Shown here one piece after another: positions 25,391-33,779 of a DNA stretch of 37,500 nt. The translations under genes were made by a program, and so were the position numbers. The notes under the pieces are model-generated. The model ran no database searches. It was given only the letters and a program-made list of their open reading frames with translations, and had not been told where the DNA came from. The DNA is taken from assembly GCA_905221605.1 (NCBI GenBank), contig CAJNDS010002660.1:65001-102500 (forward strand), in the 5' to 3' direction. The number at the start of each line of letters is the position of its first letter. Positions within the stretch are counted from its first letter, which is position 1. Source of the stretch: Symbiodinium natans (lineage: Eukaryota > Sar > Dinophyceae > Suessiales > Symbiodiniaceae).

Positions 25391-25431
25391 TTGGGACGTT
25401 CCCCCTTATACCAACAGTCCTTATACACAGA
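25391..25431 (+). mobile_element. Family B end fragment (copy 4)
   Basis: TTGGGACGTTCCCCCTTATA followed by CCAACAGTCCTTA matches the left end of family B. No right end. CAAATT occurs on both sides (25387-25392 and 25440-25445). Confidence 0.5.
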
Positions 25432-25769
25432 TGGGCGTTCAAATTCGTAGGCTCCCTCCCAAAGGGCCTTTGTCCATCTCACTCGCTCGCGGACGGTCGC
25501 GCAGCTGATGGCGGAAAACGCCTCAAAGCACTCAAGAAGCTCTGAGAACCCCAAACCTCAAACCCCAAACCCCAAACCCCAAACCCTAAACCCTAAAGCC
25601 TCAAGCAGCTACTGGGCGCCTTTCAGCAATTCGTACAAACCTTCCCAACAGTTAAACCATCCCCTGCGATTGCCGGCGCTGTGCGGCCCGCTTGGAAGCC
25701 CTTTTGACCTAGTAGGGTTTAGGGTTTAGGGCTTAGGGTTTAGGGTTTAGGGTTTAGGGTCTAGGGTTT

Positions 25770-25823
25770 AGGAGGGTTATGGGGATTATAATAGGGTTTC
25801 TACCTGACACTAAGTAGACTTAC
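25770..25823 (-). repeat. Dispersed intron-start repeat, family F (copy 2)
   Basis: On the minus strand begins GTAAGTCTACTTAG directly after a candidate exon and ends AATCCCCATAACCC beside a telomere-type tract. Matches 12344-12392 on the plus strand. Confidence 0.45.
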
Positions 25824-25878
25824 TGAGTCAAAGCAGCTTCTAAGTGGGGATGGGAGGCCCTGCAGCACTTGATCAACC
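25824..25878 (-). CDS. Candidate 55-bp exon with consensus donor
   Basis: Acceptor GGGATCAGTTTTTGCAG and donor GACTCA|GTAAGT. Two of three frames are open (VDQVLQGLPSPLRSCFDS or LIKCCRASHPHLEAALT), so splice quality is better evidence than the reading. Confidence 0.5.
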
Positions 25879-25909
25879 CTGCAAAAACTGATCCCAACTA
25901 CTCTTAGAC

Positions 25910-25942
25910 CTCGAGTATTAACAGCTGCTTGAAATCCAAAAT
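25910..25942 (-). CDS. Candidate 33-bp micro-exon
   Basis: ILDFKQLLILE, exactly 11 codons between TTCTTGAACAAG and GAG|GTCTAAG. Upstream neighbour of the 25824-25878 exon by 31 bp, which would be a very short intron. Confidence 0.35.
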
Positions 25943-26081
25943 CTTGTTCAAGAACGTGAACCCCTGAACCCTGAACCAAAAGTCACAAACCCTAGGCCCC
26001 AAACCCTACACTACACCCTAAACCCTAAACCCTAAACCCTAACCCCCTAAGCCCTAAACCCCTAAACCCTGAACCCCAAAC

Positions 26082-26152
26082 AGGGCCTCTCGAGCTCCTC
26101 CGCCACAATCTCGCGGTAGCTGATGTCGTCTGCGCGCGGCGCCAGCGCGAGC
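26082..26152 (-). CDS. Candidate 71-bp exon
   Basis: After CCCCAAATCCCAAG the minus frame reads LALAPRADDISYREIVAEEL and ERP to CCCT|GTTTGG. Acidic, helical composition, clearly unlike the repeats around it. Unrecognised. Confidence 0.55.
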
Positions 26153-26384
26153 CTTGGGATTTGGGGTTTTGGGGTTTGGGGTTTAGGGTGAAGGGTTTAG
26201 GGCTTGGGGTTTGGGGTTTGGGGGTTTGGGGGTTTTGGAGGTTTAGGGGTTTAGGGTGTAGCGATTTTGGGGTTTCGGGCAGAAAATGGGGGTTTAGGGG
26301 TCTAGGGTTCAGTTTTTGGGTGTGGGCCTTCGGGGTTTAGGGTTTGGGGTTCGGCATCTCAAGTCCAAGCATTTCACTAGTAGA

Positions 26385-26893
26385 GCTCCTTAGGGCGTAG
26401 GGCTTAGGGCTTAGGGCTTAGGGCTTCGGGCTTCGGGCTTCGGGCTTCGGGCTTCGGGCTTCGGGCTTAGGGCTTAGGGCTTAGGGCTTAGGGCTTAGGG
26501 CTTAGGGCTTAGGGCTTAGCTAGGGCTTAGGGCTTAGGGCTTAGGGCTTAGGGCTTAGGGCTTAGGGCTTAGGGCTTAGGGCTTAGGGCTTAGGGCTTAG
26601 GGCTTAGGGCTTAGGGCTTAGGGCTTAGGGCTTAGGGCTTAGGGCTTAGGGCGTAGGGCTTAGGGCTTAGGGCTTAGGGCTTAGGGCTTAGGGCTTAGGG
26701 CTTAGGGCTTAGGGCTTAGGGCTTAGGGCTTAGGGCTTAGGGCTTAGGGCTTAGGGCTTAGGGCTTAGGGCTTAGGGCTTAGGGCTGAGGGCTTAGGGCT
26801 GAGGGCTGAGGGCTGAGGGCTTAGGGCTTAGGGCTTAGGGCTTAGGGCTTCGGGCTTAGGGCTTAGGGCTTAGGGCTTCGGGCTTAGGGCTTA
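26385..26893 (+). repeat. Homogenised variant array (TTAGGGC)n, about 0.5 kb
   Basis: About 70 units of TTAGGGC with internal blocks of TTCGGGC (26423-26466) and TGAGGGC (26784-26820). The whole array is one variant, the longest uninterrupted repeat in the window. The spread of sub-variants in blocks points to unequal exchange or slippage. Confidence 0.95.
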
Positions 26894-26924
26894 GGCAGTG
26901 GAGCAGCTTAGCGGGTTGGGCCGC

Positions 26925-27825
26925 GAGATGTTTTCCGATGCTGCAAGGCAGGAAGGAGCAACGTGCCCTTGGCTGAGACGACGACAGCAAAGCCCAGTGA
27001 CAAGTCCAGGTAGCAGTTAAGCGAACTCTGCCGCCTGACCGCAAAAAAAATCCAAGACTAGGCCACAAAGGGGAGGGCTCTGTTGTACATGGAAATGCAT
27101 GAACATGCGGGCCAGAACGGACTCAATCCGTCCGACCTCGACATGGGCTGGAAAGGGGTGCTGCCCAGACAGCTTTTCGCCGTGGTATGGCAGCGGAAGA
27201 CGACAATGAAACCAAATTGAAACAAAGCTCCGCCAAGGCATGGCTTCAGACCTCGAAAGAGAGTCTGGCTCGGATGGCTCAGAAGCTAAGAAGTCATTCC
27301 CAAGTCCGTTGCAGCGGCCACACACTGCACTGCCCTGCAGCTGCGCGAGCTACGTTCATACTTGCCCCAGCCGTGGTCGGACAAGTCAGTCACGGGCAAA
27401 CACGGAGCCACTTGCCCTCGCCACGAGGATCTCGAGGTTGCACCGACATATCCGGCACGTTGCCTTCAGCCCACGCCTCCCCAAAGCGTGCCTTGCGGCG
27501 CCTCGCCACCTGCGCTTGGAAGGTATGCGGACTCTTGGCGACATTGATGAGGTAGCTGTTCAGCTGCCGGACGTGGAGATGGTGGGTGGAGCTGTCTGGC
27601 TCGAGGTTCTTGGGAGGTGTTGGAAAGTTCTTCGGCACGTAGAACACCGAGATATCACTGGCTGGCTCCACGGTATGGCTACAGCTCCCACTACAGCCCA
27701 TGGCCAGGATGCGGCCTAGCTATGGAAATCTGTGGAGTCCCCGAAGTACCGGATCCTCAAGGGAGCTTCTCTGAGCCTGCAGTCGGCACACCGGCCATTG
27801 AAGCAGCAACCTCCCCAAATCCATG
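26925..27825 (-). other. Duplicated unit, copy A
   Basis: About 900 bp of repeat-free sequence. It aligns with 28040-28365 (left half, e.g. TTTTCCGATGCTGCAAG and TGTCCAGGTAGCAG-like text) and with 28440-29097 (right half, e.g. CTCTTGGCGACATTGATGAG). It contains the MGC ORF at 27390-27701. The plus strand has several open frames, none preserved between copies. Confidence 0.7.
27390..27701 (-). CDS. Putative acylated protein, copy A (MGC..S N-terminus)
   Basis: 103 codons from a true ATG. The N-terminus MGCSGSCSHTVEPA has Gly2 and Ser6, the N-myristoylation pattern, plus Cys3 and Cys7 that could be palmitoylated. Such dual acylation usually anchors proteins to membranes. The middle (FPTPPKNLEPDSSTH, then VRQLNSYLINVAKSP) faintly recalls the end of a PX lipid-binding domain (P-P-K, R.L..YL), a weak guess only. 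The downstream copy is about 75% identical over the whole length with one in-frame codon indel and the same stop. Many differences change the amino acid, so strong purifying selection is not evident. It may be exon 1 of a longer gene. Confidence 0.55.
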   Translation of the reverse strand: MGCSGSCSHTVEPASDISVFYVPKNFPTPPKNLEPDSSTHHLHVRQLNSYLINVAKSPHTFQAQVARRRKARFGEAWAEGNVPDMSVQPRDPRGEGKWLRVCP

Positions 27826-28039
27826 AAAGAATCTCGATGTTTAGGGTTTAGAGGCTAACCCTAGACCCTAAACCCCGCCACCAAACCACCTCAAATGAGC
27901 TCCTTTCACCGCGCCGTCTTACAGTAGAGTTTGGGCGTGTATGCGCCCCGAAAAGCCCCTTAAACCCTGTATACCCTAAAGTCCCAGGTCTCCGACAAAC
28001 CCTATAAACCCATAAGCTTTGGAAAGAACTTCAGAGTCT

Positions 28040-28365
28040 CGAGATGGCACAGCTCATGCATCGCAGCCGTATGTTTTTCCGATGCTGCAAGCAAAGAGCT
28101 GGAGATACTATGAAGAGCTGTACTGAACGCGAGGGAAACGGAGCCCCCTTGGCTGATACGACACCAGCAAACCCAACGTCGATGAATGTCCAGGTAGCAG
28201 CCAAGCGGACTCTGCCTGATAACATGCGGGCCAGAACAGGCTGAAACTGTTAGACCTCGACATGGACGGGCGCTACTGCCACAGATGGCTGGATGGCAGA
28301 GAAAAAGGCAACAATGGAAGCAAATCGTGCATGTCCGCAGGTCGGACCAGCTAGGGGCCAACGCA
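28040..28365 (-). pseudogene. Duplicated unit, copy B (lacks the MGC ORF)
   Basis: Matches the left part of copies A and C, including the CCCATAAGCTTT lead-in at about 28010 shared with 28430. It stops before the MGC coding region. The CCGTCTTACA.TGGAGTTT boundary at about 27917 and 28362 marks the tandem junctions. Probably a truncated duplicate. Confidence 0.5.
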
Positions 28366-28439
28366 AAGCCGTCTTACAATGGAGTTTAGGACTTGAATAA
28401 GACCTACAAACCCTATAAACCCTGTAAACCCATAAGCTT

Positions 28440-29097
28440 TAGGATGCTTAGCGTCTTGAGTTGGCACATGCATGGCGACGCTGCAAGGAAAGACGTGGAA
28501 ATACTGTGAAGAGTTGTATTGAGTGCGAGGGAACTGGATTCCCTTTGGACCGGAATGGCTGCCCCAGATGGCTCAGCCATGGGATGGCAGCAACAGGCAA
28601 GAATGGAAGCAAATTATGCATGTCCGCAAGTCGGGCAAGTCAGTCACGGGCCAACGCCAAGCCACTTGCCATCGCAACAAGGATCTCGAGGTTGCACTAA
28701 CATATCCGGCATGCTGCCCTCAGCCCATGCCTCCCCAAAGCGTGCCTGGCGGCCCCTCGCCACCTGCACCTGGAAGGCGTACGGACTCTTGGCGACATTG
28801 ATGAGGTAGTTGTTCAGCTGCCGAACGTAGAGCCGGTGGGTGGAGCTGTTTGGCTCAAGGTTTTTGTTGGGAGGCTTTGGAAAGCTCTCCGGCACGTAGA
28901 AAACCGAGGCAACACCGGCTGGCTCCACGGTATGGCTACAGCTCCCACCACACCCCATGGCAAAGAGACCTAGCAATGGAGATCTACGTCCGGGGAGCTT
29001 CTTCAAGCTGCTGAGATGCTCAGGTGACAGTCGGCACACGGGAAGGCTCCTACTGTATCACTGCCCGCCATTGAAACAACAACCTCCCCAAATCCTC
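28440..29097 (-). other. Duplicated unit, copy C
   Basis: Homologous to copy A across the ORF and its upstream region, including ATTGAA(A/G)CA(A/G)CAACCTCC at the right end (27797 and 29069). Shares its left end with copy B. Confidence 0.7.
28644..28958 (-). CDS. Putative acylated protein, copy C (MGC..S N-terminus)
   Basis: 104 codons. I start at the ATG at 28958 because the N-terminus MGCGGSCSHTVEPA aligns with copy A; the frame is open 27 codons further upstream but that part is not shared. Gly2, Cys3, Ser6 and Cys7 are kept. VRQLNNYLINVAKSP and ARFGEAWAEG are the best conserved blocks. Ends at the same TGA as copy A. An extra codon (PPNKNLEP against PPKNLEP) is in frame. Confidence 0.55.
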   Translation of the reverse strand: MGCGGSCSHTVEPAGVASVFYVPESFPKPPNKNLEPNSSTHRLYVRQLNNYLINVAKSPYAFQVQVARGRQARFGEAWAEGSMPDMLVQPRDPCCDGKWLGVGP

Positions 29098-29218
29098 CCC
29101 AAAGGGCGGATTGCCTCCCCAGAACCTTGAAACAATTGAACTTTGCAATTGGGCTGCGGGATCCACACAGATCCTGGCCTAGGGAACTAGGTCCCCCTAC
29201 AGCGCACCCTCTACGGGC

Positions 29219-29491
29219 CTATGTATAGGCTACCTCATTCCCCTCATTCCCTACTAAGAACCAGTAGGGTACGCACAACTTTGGAGCCTCCACTAAGGGC
29301 AGTTCAGGTCTACGGGTCTTTCTGAAAATTGTGGGGCTGGTCGGTGTCTCACAGGGCTTGGTGCAGAGGGCGTGCAGGGATTTTTGGGGCTCACAATCGG
29401 GTTTGCAGAGCGTACAGGGGTTATCGGGTACATGGGGCTGGCCGGGCTTACACGAGGCGATAGCGTTTCTAAGGGTACAGGGGTTCAGGGC
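29219..29491 (-). CDS. Cysteine-rich open frame
   Basis: Ninety minus-strand codons without a stop, with NPCTLRNAIASCKPG and DNPCTLCKPDCEPQKS repeating an NPCTL motif; eight Cys in all. The DNA has degenerate GTACAGGGGTT units, so the frame may be decayed repeat that happens to stay open. No start codon defined. Confidence 0.3.
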   Translation of the reverse strand, partial: ALNPCTLRNAIASCKPGQPHVPDNPCTLCKPDCEPQKSLHALCTKPCETPTSPTIFRKTRRPELPLVEAPKLCVPYWFLVGNEGNEVAYT

Positions 29492-29800
29492 TCAGGGCAT
29501 AGGCTTTAGACCGGCTGGGCGCTGATTTCCCCCGACTCCCTCATCCCCCCCTCCGCAACCCCTAAACCCCAATCCTCGCAAGCCGAAACCTTTGGTCTCC
29601 CGAACGCTGAACGCCCCCTCAAAGTCAGCCCAGAGTAGGACCTAAACCCTAAAACCAGCCCTGATGGCCATGCCTGGCTCCACCCCACCCCACCCTTTCC
29701 GGAGAAGTGCTTGAAATTTCATCATCCTCCTCTGGAGAAGTGCTTGAAATTTCGGGGGAACCGCGAAATCTCAGTGGAAGGCCGCGAAATTTCGGTGGAA

Positions 29801-30072
29801 GACTGGAAGACCGCGAGTGTTCGGTGGAACCCGCGAAAGTTCGGTGGAAAACCGCGAAAGTTCGGTGGAAAACTGCGAAAGTTCGGTGGAAAACTGCGAA
29901 AGTCCGGTGGAAAACCGCGAAAGTTTGGTGGAAAACCGCGAAAGTTTGGTGGAAAAAAACGAAAGTTCGGGGGTTTGCCGTGAAGTATTGGAAAACCGCG
30001 AAAGTTCGGTGGACAACCGCGAAAGGGCGGTGGAAAACCGCGAAAGTGCGGTGGAAAACCGCGAAGGCATTA
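29801..30072 (+). repeat. 21-bp minisatellite, open in several frames
   Basis: About 13 copies of a unit close to CGCGAAAGTTCGGTGGAAAA plus one base. The length is a multiple of three, so frames stay open: plus KVRWKTA repeats, ESSVENR repeats, and minus LSRFSTE repeats. Base changes do not favour one frame. A related GAAGTGCTTGAAATTTC pair starts at about 29702. Confidence 0.85.
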
Positions 30073-30107
30073 GCCGGAAAATATACATAGGTTAGGTAGT
30101 GTTTATA

Positions 30108-30402
30108 GGGTAAGGGGTTTAGGGGTTTAGGGGTTTAGGGGTTTTGGGGTTTTGGGGTTTTGGGGTTTTGGGGTTTTGGGGTTTTGGGGTTTTGGGGTTT
30201 TGGGGTTTTGGGGGTTTTTTGGGTTTGGGGGTTAAGGGATGTAGGGTTTGGGGTTAGGGTTTTGAGTTTTGGGGTTCAGGGGTTTAGGGGTTTCGGGGTT
30301 TAGGGGTTTAGGGGTTTTGGGGTTTTGGGGTTTAGGGGTTTAGGGGTTTAGGGGTTCAGGGGTTTAGGGTTTTAAGGGTTTAGGTGTTTGGGGGTTTGGT
30401 GT
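30108..30402 (+). repeat. Octamer array TTTAGGGG with TTTTGGGG block
   Basis: TTTAGGGG units at 30115-30145 and 30295-30360 surround about ten TTTTGGGG units (30136-30215). TTTTGGGG is the telomere unit of hypotrich ciliates such as Oxytricha, here most simply a local variant. Confidence 0.9.
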
Positions 30403-30526
30403 TTTGGGTCTAGGTTTTGGGGTGTCCTGAATGCCCCTGGATTCAGGGTTTTTGTGTTGAGCTGGACTTGACACCTAGACAAAAATCACGATTTGGGGCC
30501 GTTGGTCCTGTAACTACCGCAAGAAC

Positions 30527-30586
30527 CTGGAAGAAAAATGGCCCACGGCTCCTTCAACGCAAAGCGACACATCGATTTTCTGACGT
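30527..30586 (-). CDS. Candidate 60-bp exon (strand uncertain)
   Basis: Acceptor GGTTTCGGGAG, then VRKSMCRFALKEPWAIFLP to CCAG|GTTCTTG. The plus strand is open over 30417-30647 with RTWKKNGPRLLQRKATHRFS, an equally possible reading. Confidence 0.35.
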
Positions 30587-30724
30587 CTCCCGAAACCCCA
30601 AAAGCCTACAACCCTCGCACGGTCTCGCGCTGGAGTTTGCAGTTTAGGGTGTTGGGTTTTGGGGTTTAGGGTTTGGGGTTTTAAGTTTGGGGTTTCGGGT
30701 GTAGAAGTTGGGGTCCCCCCCTAC

Positions 30725-30755
30725 CTAAAAACTCGCAAGGGGACCGGCCACATGC
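30725..30755 (-). CDS. Candidate 31-bp micro-exon
   Basis: MWPVPLRVF between CCGCTCCCCAG and TTTAG|GTAGGG. Both splice sites are good; length is very short. Confidence 0.35.
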
Positions 30756-30926
30756 CTGGGGAGCGGGCCGGTTTTCAGTTTAGGGTGTAGGACTTAGGGT
30801 TTAAGGCTTAGGACATAGGGCTTGGGGGTTTGGGGTTTATATAGGGTAGCTGGTGGGGCTTGGGTGGTAATTTGCGATTCATCTTAATTCCAGCGGGTTG
30901 GCTTAGGTTGGGGCTTAGGGGATTAC

Positions 30927-30964
30927 GGGAAGAAGAACCTCAAACCCGCTTGTTTTTGGAGCAC
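30927..30964 (-). CDS. Candidate 38-bp exon
   Basis: Acceptor GTTCGAGTTTTGCAG, then VLQKQAGLRFFF to CCC|GTAATC. Good signals on both sides. Confidence 0.4.
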
Positions 30965-31079
30965 CTGCAAAACTCGAACTCTTGAAGACCCTTTCAGAAA
31001 CATTCACCCACTAAACCCAAAACCCTAAACCCTAAACCCTCAACCTTGAAACCGGAACTGTCTTCCAGGCTCAGGAAAC

Positions 31080-31124
31080 CTCAAGAAACCAAACACAGAA
31101 GTCTTGCGCCCAAGAGCTCATCCC
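31080..31124 (-). CDS. Candidate 45-bp exon
   Basis: Acceptor GTACACTTCTCAG, then GMSSWAQDFCVWFLE (15 codons) to GAG|GTTTCC. A second frame (DELLGARLLCLVS) is also open. Confidence 0.4.
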
Positions 31125-31159
31125 CTGAGAAGTGTACCCTCAGCCCCGAGTTCCAAGGG

Positions 31160-31310
31160 TTTGGGGTTTAGGGTTCAGGGTTTGCGGTTTAGGGTTTAGG
31201 GTTTAGGGTTTAGGGTTTAGGGTTTAGGGTTTAGGGTTTGGGGTTTGGGGTTTGGGGTTTGGGGTTTGGGGTTTGGGGTTTGGGGTGTGGGGGGTTTGGG
31301 GTTTAGGGTT
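31160..31310 (+). repeat. Telomere-type array with TTTGGGG block
   Basis: Seven TTTAGGG units, then about eight TTTGGGG units. Confidence 0.9.
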
Positions 31311-31371
31311 TGGGCCACAACAGCTGAATCCTAAGTCCTAAGTCCTAAACCCGAAACCCTGAACCCTGTTC

Positions 31372-31465
31372 AGGGCTCAGGGCTTTCGGACTTCTGGTCT
31401 GCATATGAGGGCAACTGGTACGGTTGAAGTTGCCTGAGCCTCCCTGGCGGCCTGCTTGTTGACGC
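31372..31465 (-). CDS. Candidate Pro/Gln-rich exon
   Basis: After GGGGGGTTTCAG the minus frame reads ASTSRPPGRLRQLQPYQLPS then YADQKSESPEP to a stop. Low-complexity but unlike the repeats. A GTTGCC inside may be the donor. Confidence 0.45.
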
Positions 31466-31591
31466 CTGAAACCCCCCTAAACCCTTCATTCCAAAGAAAA
31501 AGAACCCCCCAAACACTAAACCCAAAACCCAAAAACCCTAAACCCTAACCCTAACTCCTAAACCCTAAACCCTAAACCCTAAACCTTCAAC

Positions 31592-31637
31592 CCCACAGCC
31601 CGAGGCGCAAGTCAGACACAGCCATGCGGCGAAGCAC
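31592..31637 (-). CDS. Candidate 46-bp exon
   Basis: Acceptor AAACACTGCGCAG, then VLRRMAVSDLRLGLW to TGGG|GTTGAA. Compact, between two telomere-type tracts. Confidence 0.45.
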
Positions 31638-31741
31638 CTGCGCAGTGTTTAGGGTTCAGGGTTGAGGGTTTAGGGTTTCGGGTTTAGGGTTTAGGTTTTA
31701 GGGTTTAGGGCCTTCGGTGGTGGAGGGTCTCGGTGCCTTAC

Positions 31742-31816
31742 AAAACCCAGAAACAAACCCGTCTCGGAGGGCCTTGTTTATGTTTTCCAGCTGCGAGTCA
31801 GAGATGTCCACCTCGC
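31742..31816 (-). CDS. Candidate 75-bp exon with consensus donor
   Basis: Acceptor GTGTGAGCACGAG, then EVDISDSQLENINKALRDGF and VSGF to the donor TTTT|GTAAGG. Asp/Glu/Asn-rich helix. One of the better exon calls. Unrecognised. Confidence 0.55.
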
Positions 31817-31920
31817 CTCGTGCTCACACGATTAGAGTTTAGGGTTTCGGGTTTAGGGTTAGGGTTTAGGGTTTAGGGTTTAGGGTTTAGGGTTTAGGGT
31901 TCAGGGCTTAGAGCCCAGGG

Positions 31921-31968
31921 TTTCGGCTGCAATGAAGACGCGAGAGGTTCCCAAAAAACCAGAGCCCA
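31921..31968 (-). CDS. Candidate short exon
   Basis: Acceptor GGTGTAGGGCGTAG, then WALVFWEPLASSLQPKP merging into telomere-like text. Confidence 0.35.
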
Positions 31969-31979
31969 CTACGCCCTAC

Positions 31980-32163
31980 ACCCTAGACCCCAAACCCCAA
32001 ACCCTAAACCCTAAAACCCTAAACCCTAAACCCTTGTTCCCAGAACCCTAAACCCGAAACCCTAAACGCTAAACCCTAAACCCTAAACCCTAAACCCTAA
32101 ACCCTAAACCCTAAACCCTAAACCCTAAACCCTAAACCCTAACCCTAAACCCTAAACCCTAGC
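31980..32163 (-). repeat. Telomere-type array (CCCTAAA)n
   Basis: About 24 C-rich heptamers with one short interruption (CTTGTTCCCAGAA, about 32034-32046). Confidence 0.95.
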
Positions 32164-32183
32164 CCCAATGGTCCGCTTCGCAC

Positions 32184-32251
32184 CCAAGGAGCGGTGTGGC
32201 TCAGGCAACCTGCTGAGGTGCTCTTCCATGAGTTGCAGGACTGGTCCTCGG
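32184..32251 (-). CDS. Candidate 68-bp exon
   Basis: Acceptor AAACACCTGAAG, then RGPVLQLMEEHLSRLPEPHR and SL to TTGG|GTGCGA. Helical, protein-like. The plus strand is open too (AVWLRQPAEVLFHELQDWSS), a serious alternative. Confidence 0.45.
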
Positions 32252-32264
32252 CTTCAGGTGTTTC

Positions 32265-32386
32265 GGGTTTAGGGTTTAGGGTTTAGGGAATAGGGTTCAG
32301 GGTTCGGGGAACAGGGTTTAGGGGGTAGGGTTTAGGGTTTAGGGTTTAGGGTTTAGGGTTTAGGGTTTAGGGTTTAGGGTTTAGGG
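32265..32386 (+). repeat. Telomere-type array
   Basis: About 16 units, uniform after 32330. The 32387-32550 stretch holds one short minus candidate (TTARSQSVLPSG after GGTCTGCAG). Confidence 0.9.
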
Positions 32387-32549
32387 CGTGCCAGACGGGA
32401 GCACGCTTTGGGAGCGCGCGGTAGTCTGCAGACCTACCCACCCCAAGACCGCCCACTTACAACTCTCAAGGAGTTAAGACCTTTTATTTTTTTACAAAGC
32501 ATCACATGAGTCAGCACTCACGCCCTTTTGGGGGATTTCTACAAGGTGC

Positions 32550-32870
32550 GTGACCAGGCGCAAAGCTGCAGCAGACGGAAACGAGGCAGGGTCCGTGAAG
32601 ACAGCTTGGGTTGGCGCGAAGGGGCTAAGGGATGGGCCAGGAACAGAGAAAGGCAGCGAGGCTTGGTTGGCGCCAGGAAGAACACACAGTGAACAGCTTG
32701 GGTTGGGCAGAGCGTTATGGAAACAGGGCTGGTGTGGCGGATAGCTTGGCTTGGCGCGAAGGGGGTAAGGTGGGGTGCCGGGCCAGGGTCAGGACCAGGC
32801 ACAAAGTTGTAGCAAAACAGGACACAAACTGGCGCGCGGACAGCTTGGCTTGGCGCAAGGGGGTAAGATG
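32550..32870 (+). repeat. Complex tandem duplication
   Basis: GACAGCTTGGGTTGGCGCGA recurs with small changes at about 32600, 32737 and 32838, and shortened at 32693 and 33260. GACCAGGCGCAAAGCTGCAG recurs at about 32791. The two modules alternate, so larger units of roughly 100-240 bp have duplicated. Confidence 0.7.
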
Positions 32871-32879
32871 ACTCGAACA

Positions 32880-33135
32880 GGCCAGGGTCAGGGCCAGGGC
32901 CGCAAAACTAGTCAGGGCAGAGGGTCAGGGTCAGGTCAGGATCAGGGTCAGGCCAGGGCCAGGACCACGGCCAAAGCCAGGGCCAGGTGTCAGGGCAGGG
33001 CGGACCAGGGATTGGGGCCAAGCGCAGGGCCAGGGCAGGACCAGGCCAGGGCCAGGGCCAGGGCCAGGGCCAGGGCCAGGGCCAGGGCCAGGGCCAGGGC
33101 CAGGGCCAGGGCAGAGGGCCAGGGCCAGGGCCCAA
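32880..33135 (+). repeat. (GGCCAG)n microsatellite region
   Basis: Degenerate GGGTCAGG/GGCCAGG text leading to about 11 perfect GGCCAG hexamers (33044-33112). Long open frames on both strands (QGQG, PWPW, LALA dipeptides) are by-products of the hexamer. Confidence 0.9.
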
Positions 33136-33273
33136 GCCAGGGCCAACCATTTTTGGCCAAGAGCCCTGCCAACAAAACGGCCCCTGGTCCCCTTCAGCAC
33201 CAGGGGTCTCAAGGGGCCGTCCCAGGGGGCCCTCCAATGCAGGACCCAACCAGGTGCGCGGACAGCTTGGGGT

Positions 33274-33414
33274 TTAGGGTAAAATAATATAATACAGTGA
33301 CAACTGCTGACTCGGCCTGTGCCTGCCTGGAGGGTCAGCCAGCCTGGAGGCCAGCTCGGTCGCCCGCCTGGGGCTCCCCCGCAGGGTCTCGCTGAGCGCT
33401 CGACCAGCGCCCGC
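33274..33414 (-). CDS. Candidate 46-codon exon
   Basis: Strong acceptor CTCTCTTGTCTTTTGGGGTAG, then AGAGRALSETLRGSPRRATE followed by LASRLADPPGRHRPSQQ and a stop near 33274. An AGCA|GTTGTC inside may be the donor. Arg/Leu/Ala-rich, unrecognised. Confidence 0.55.
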   Translation of the reverse strand, partial: AGAGRALSETLRGSPRRATELASRLADPPGRHRPSQQLSLYYIILP

Positions 33415-33449
33415 CTACCCCAAAAGACAAGAGAGTGGGGTGACGGGCG

Positions 33450-33625
33450 GGTTTAGGGTTTAGGGTTTAGGGTTTAGGGTTTAGGGTTTAGGGTTTAGGG
33501 TTTAGGGTTTAGGGTTTAGGGTTTAGGGTTTAGGGTTTAGGGTTTAGGGTTTAGGGTTTAGGGTTGAGGGTTTAGGGTTTTAGGGTTTAGGGTTTTAGGG
33601 GGTTTAGGGTTTCGGGTTTAGGGTG
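33450..33625 (+). repeat. Telomere-type array
   Basis: About 24 units, uniform to 33562, then with TTGAGGG and TTTTAGGG variants. Confidence 0.95.
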
Positions 33626-33670
33626 TATAGAAGGGAAGCTCGCTGGTGCTAAAAGCACCCGGGCCGCTCG
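33626..33670 (-). CDS. Candidate short exon
   Basis: Branch-like ATGCTAACG and acceptor GCAAG precede RAARVLLAPASFPSI. Ends at telomere-like text. Confidence 0.35.
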
Positions 33671-33779
33671 CTTGCGTTAGCATGTAGTCCCACCCCAACC
33701 ACCCAAACTATTCTCATTTAGGGTTTAGGGTTCACCCCCCAAACCCCCTCAAGGGGGGTTTTCTTGCTTTTGACAGAGA

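Noticed and set aside
26925-27820. Overlapping plus-strand frames of 60-159 codons in the duplicated unit.
   Set aside because: They are not preserved between copies A and C, whereas the minus-strand MGC frame is.
32880-33290. QGQGQG and PWPWPW frames up to 170 codons at the GGCCAG region.
   Set aside because: A hexamer is open in every frame in which it lacks a stop, so length here is not evidence of coding.
33741-33762. A stem-loop followed by T bases that looks like a bacterial terminator.
   Set aside because: The sequence is eukaryotic with intron-like structure, and the hairpin is most likely a by-product of C and G runs.
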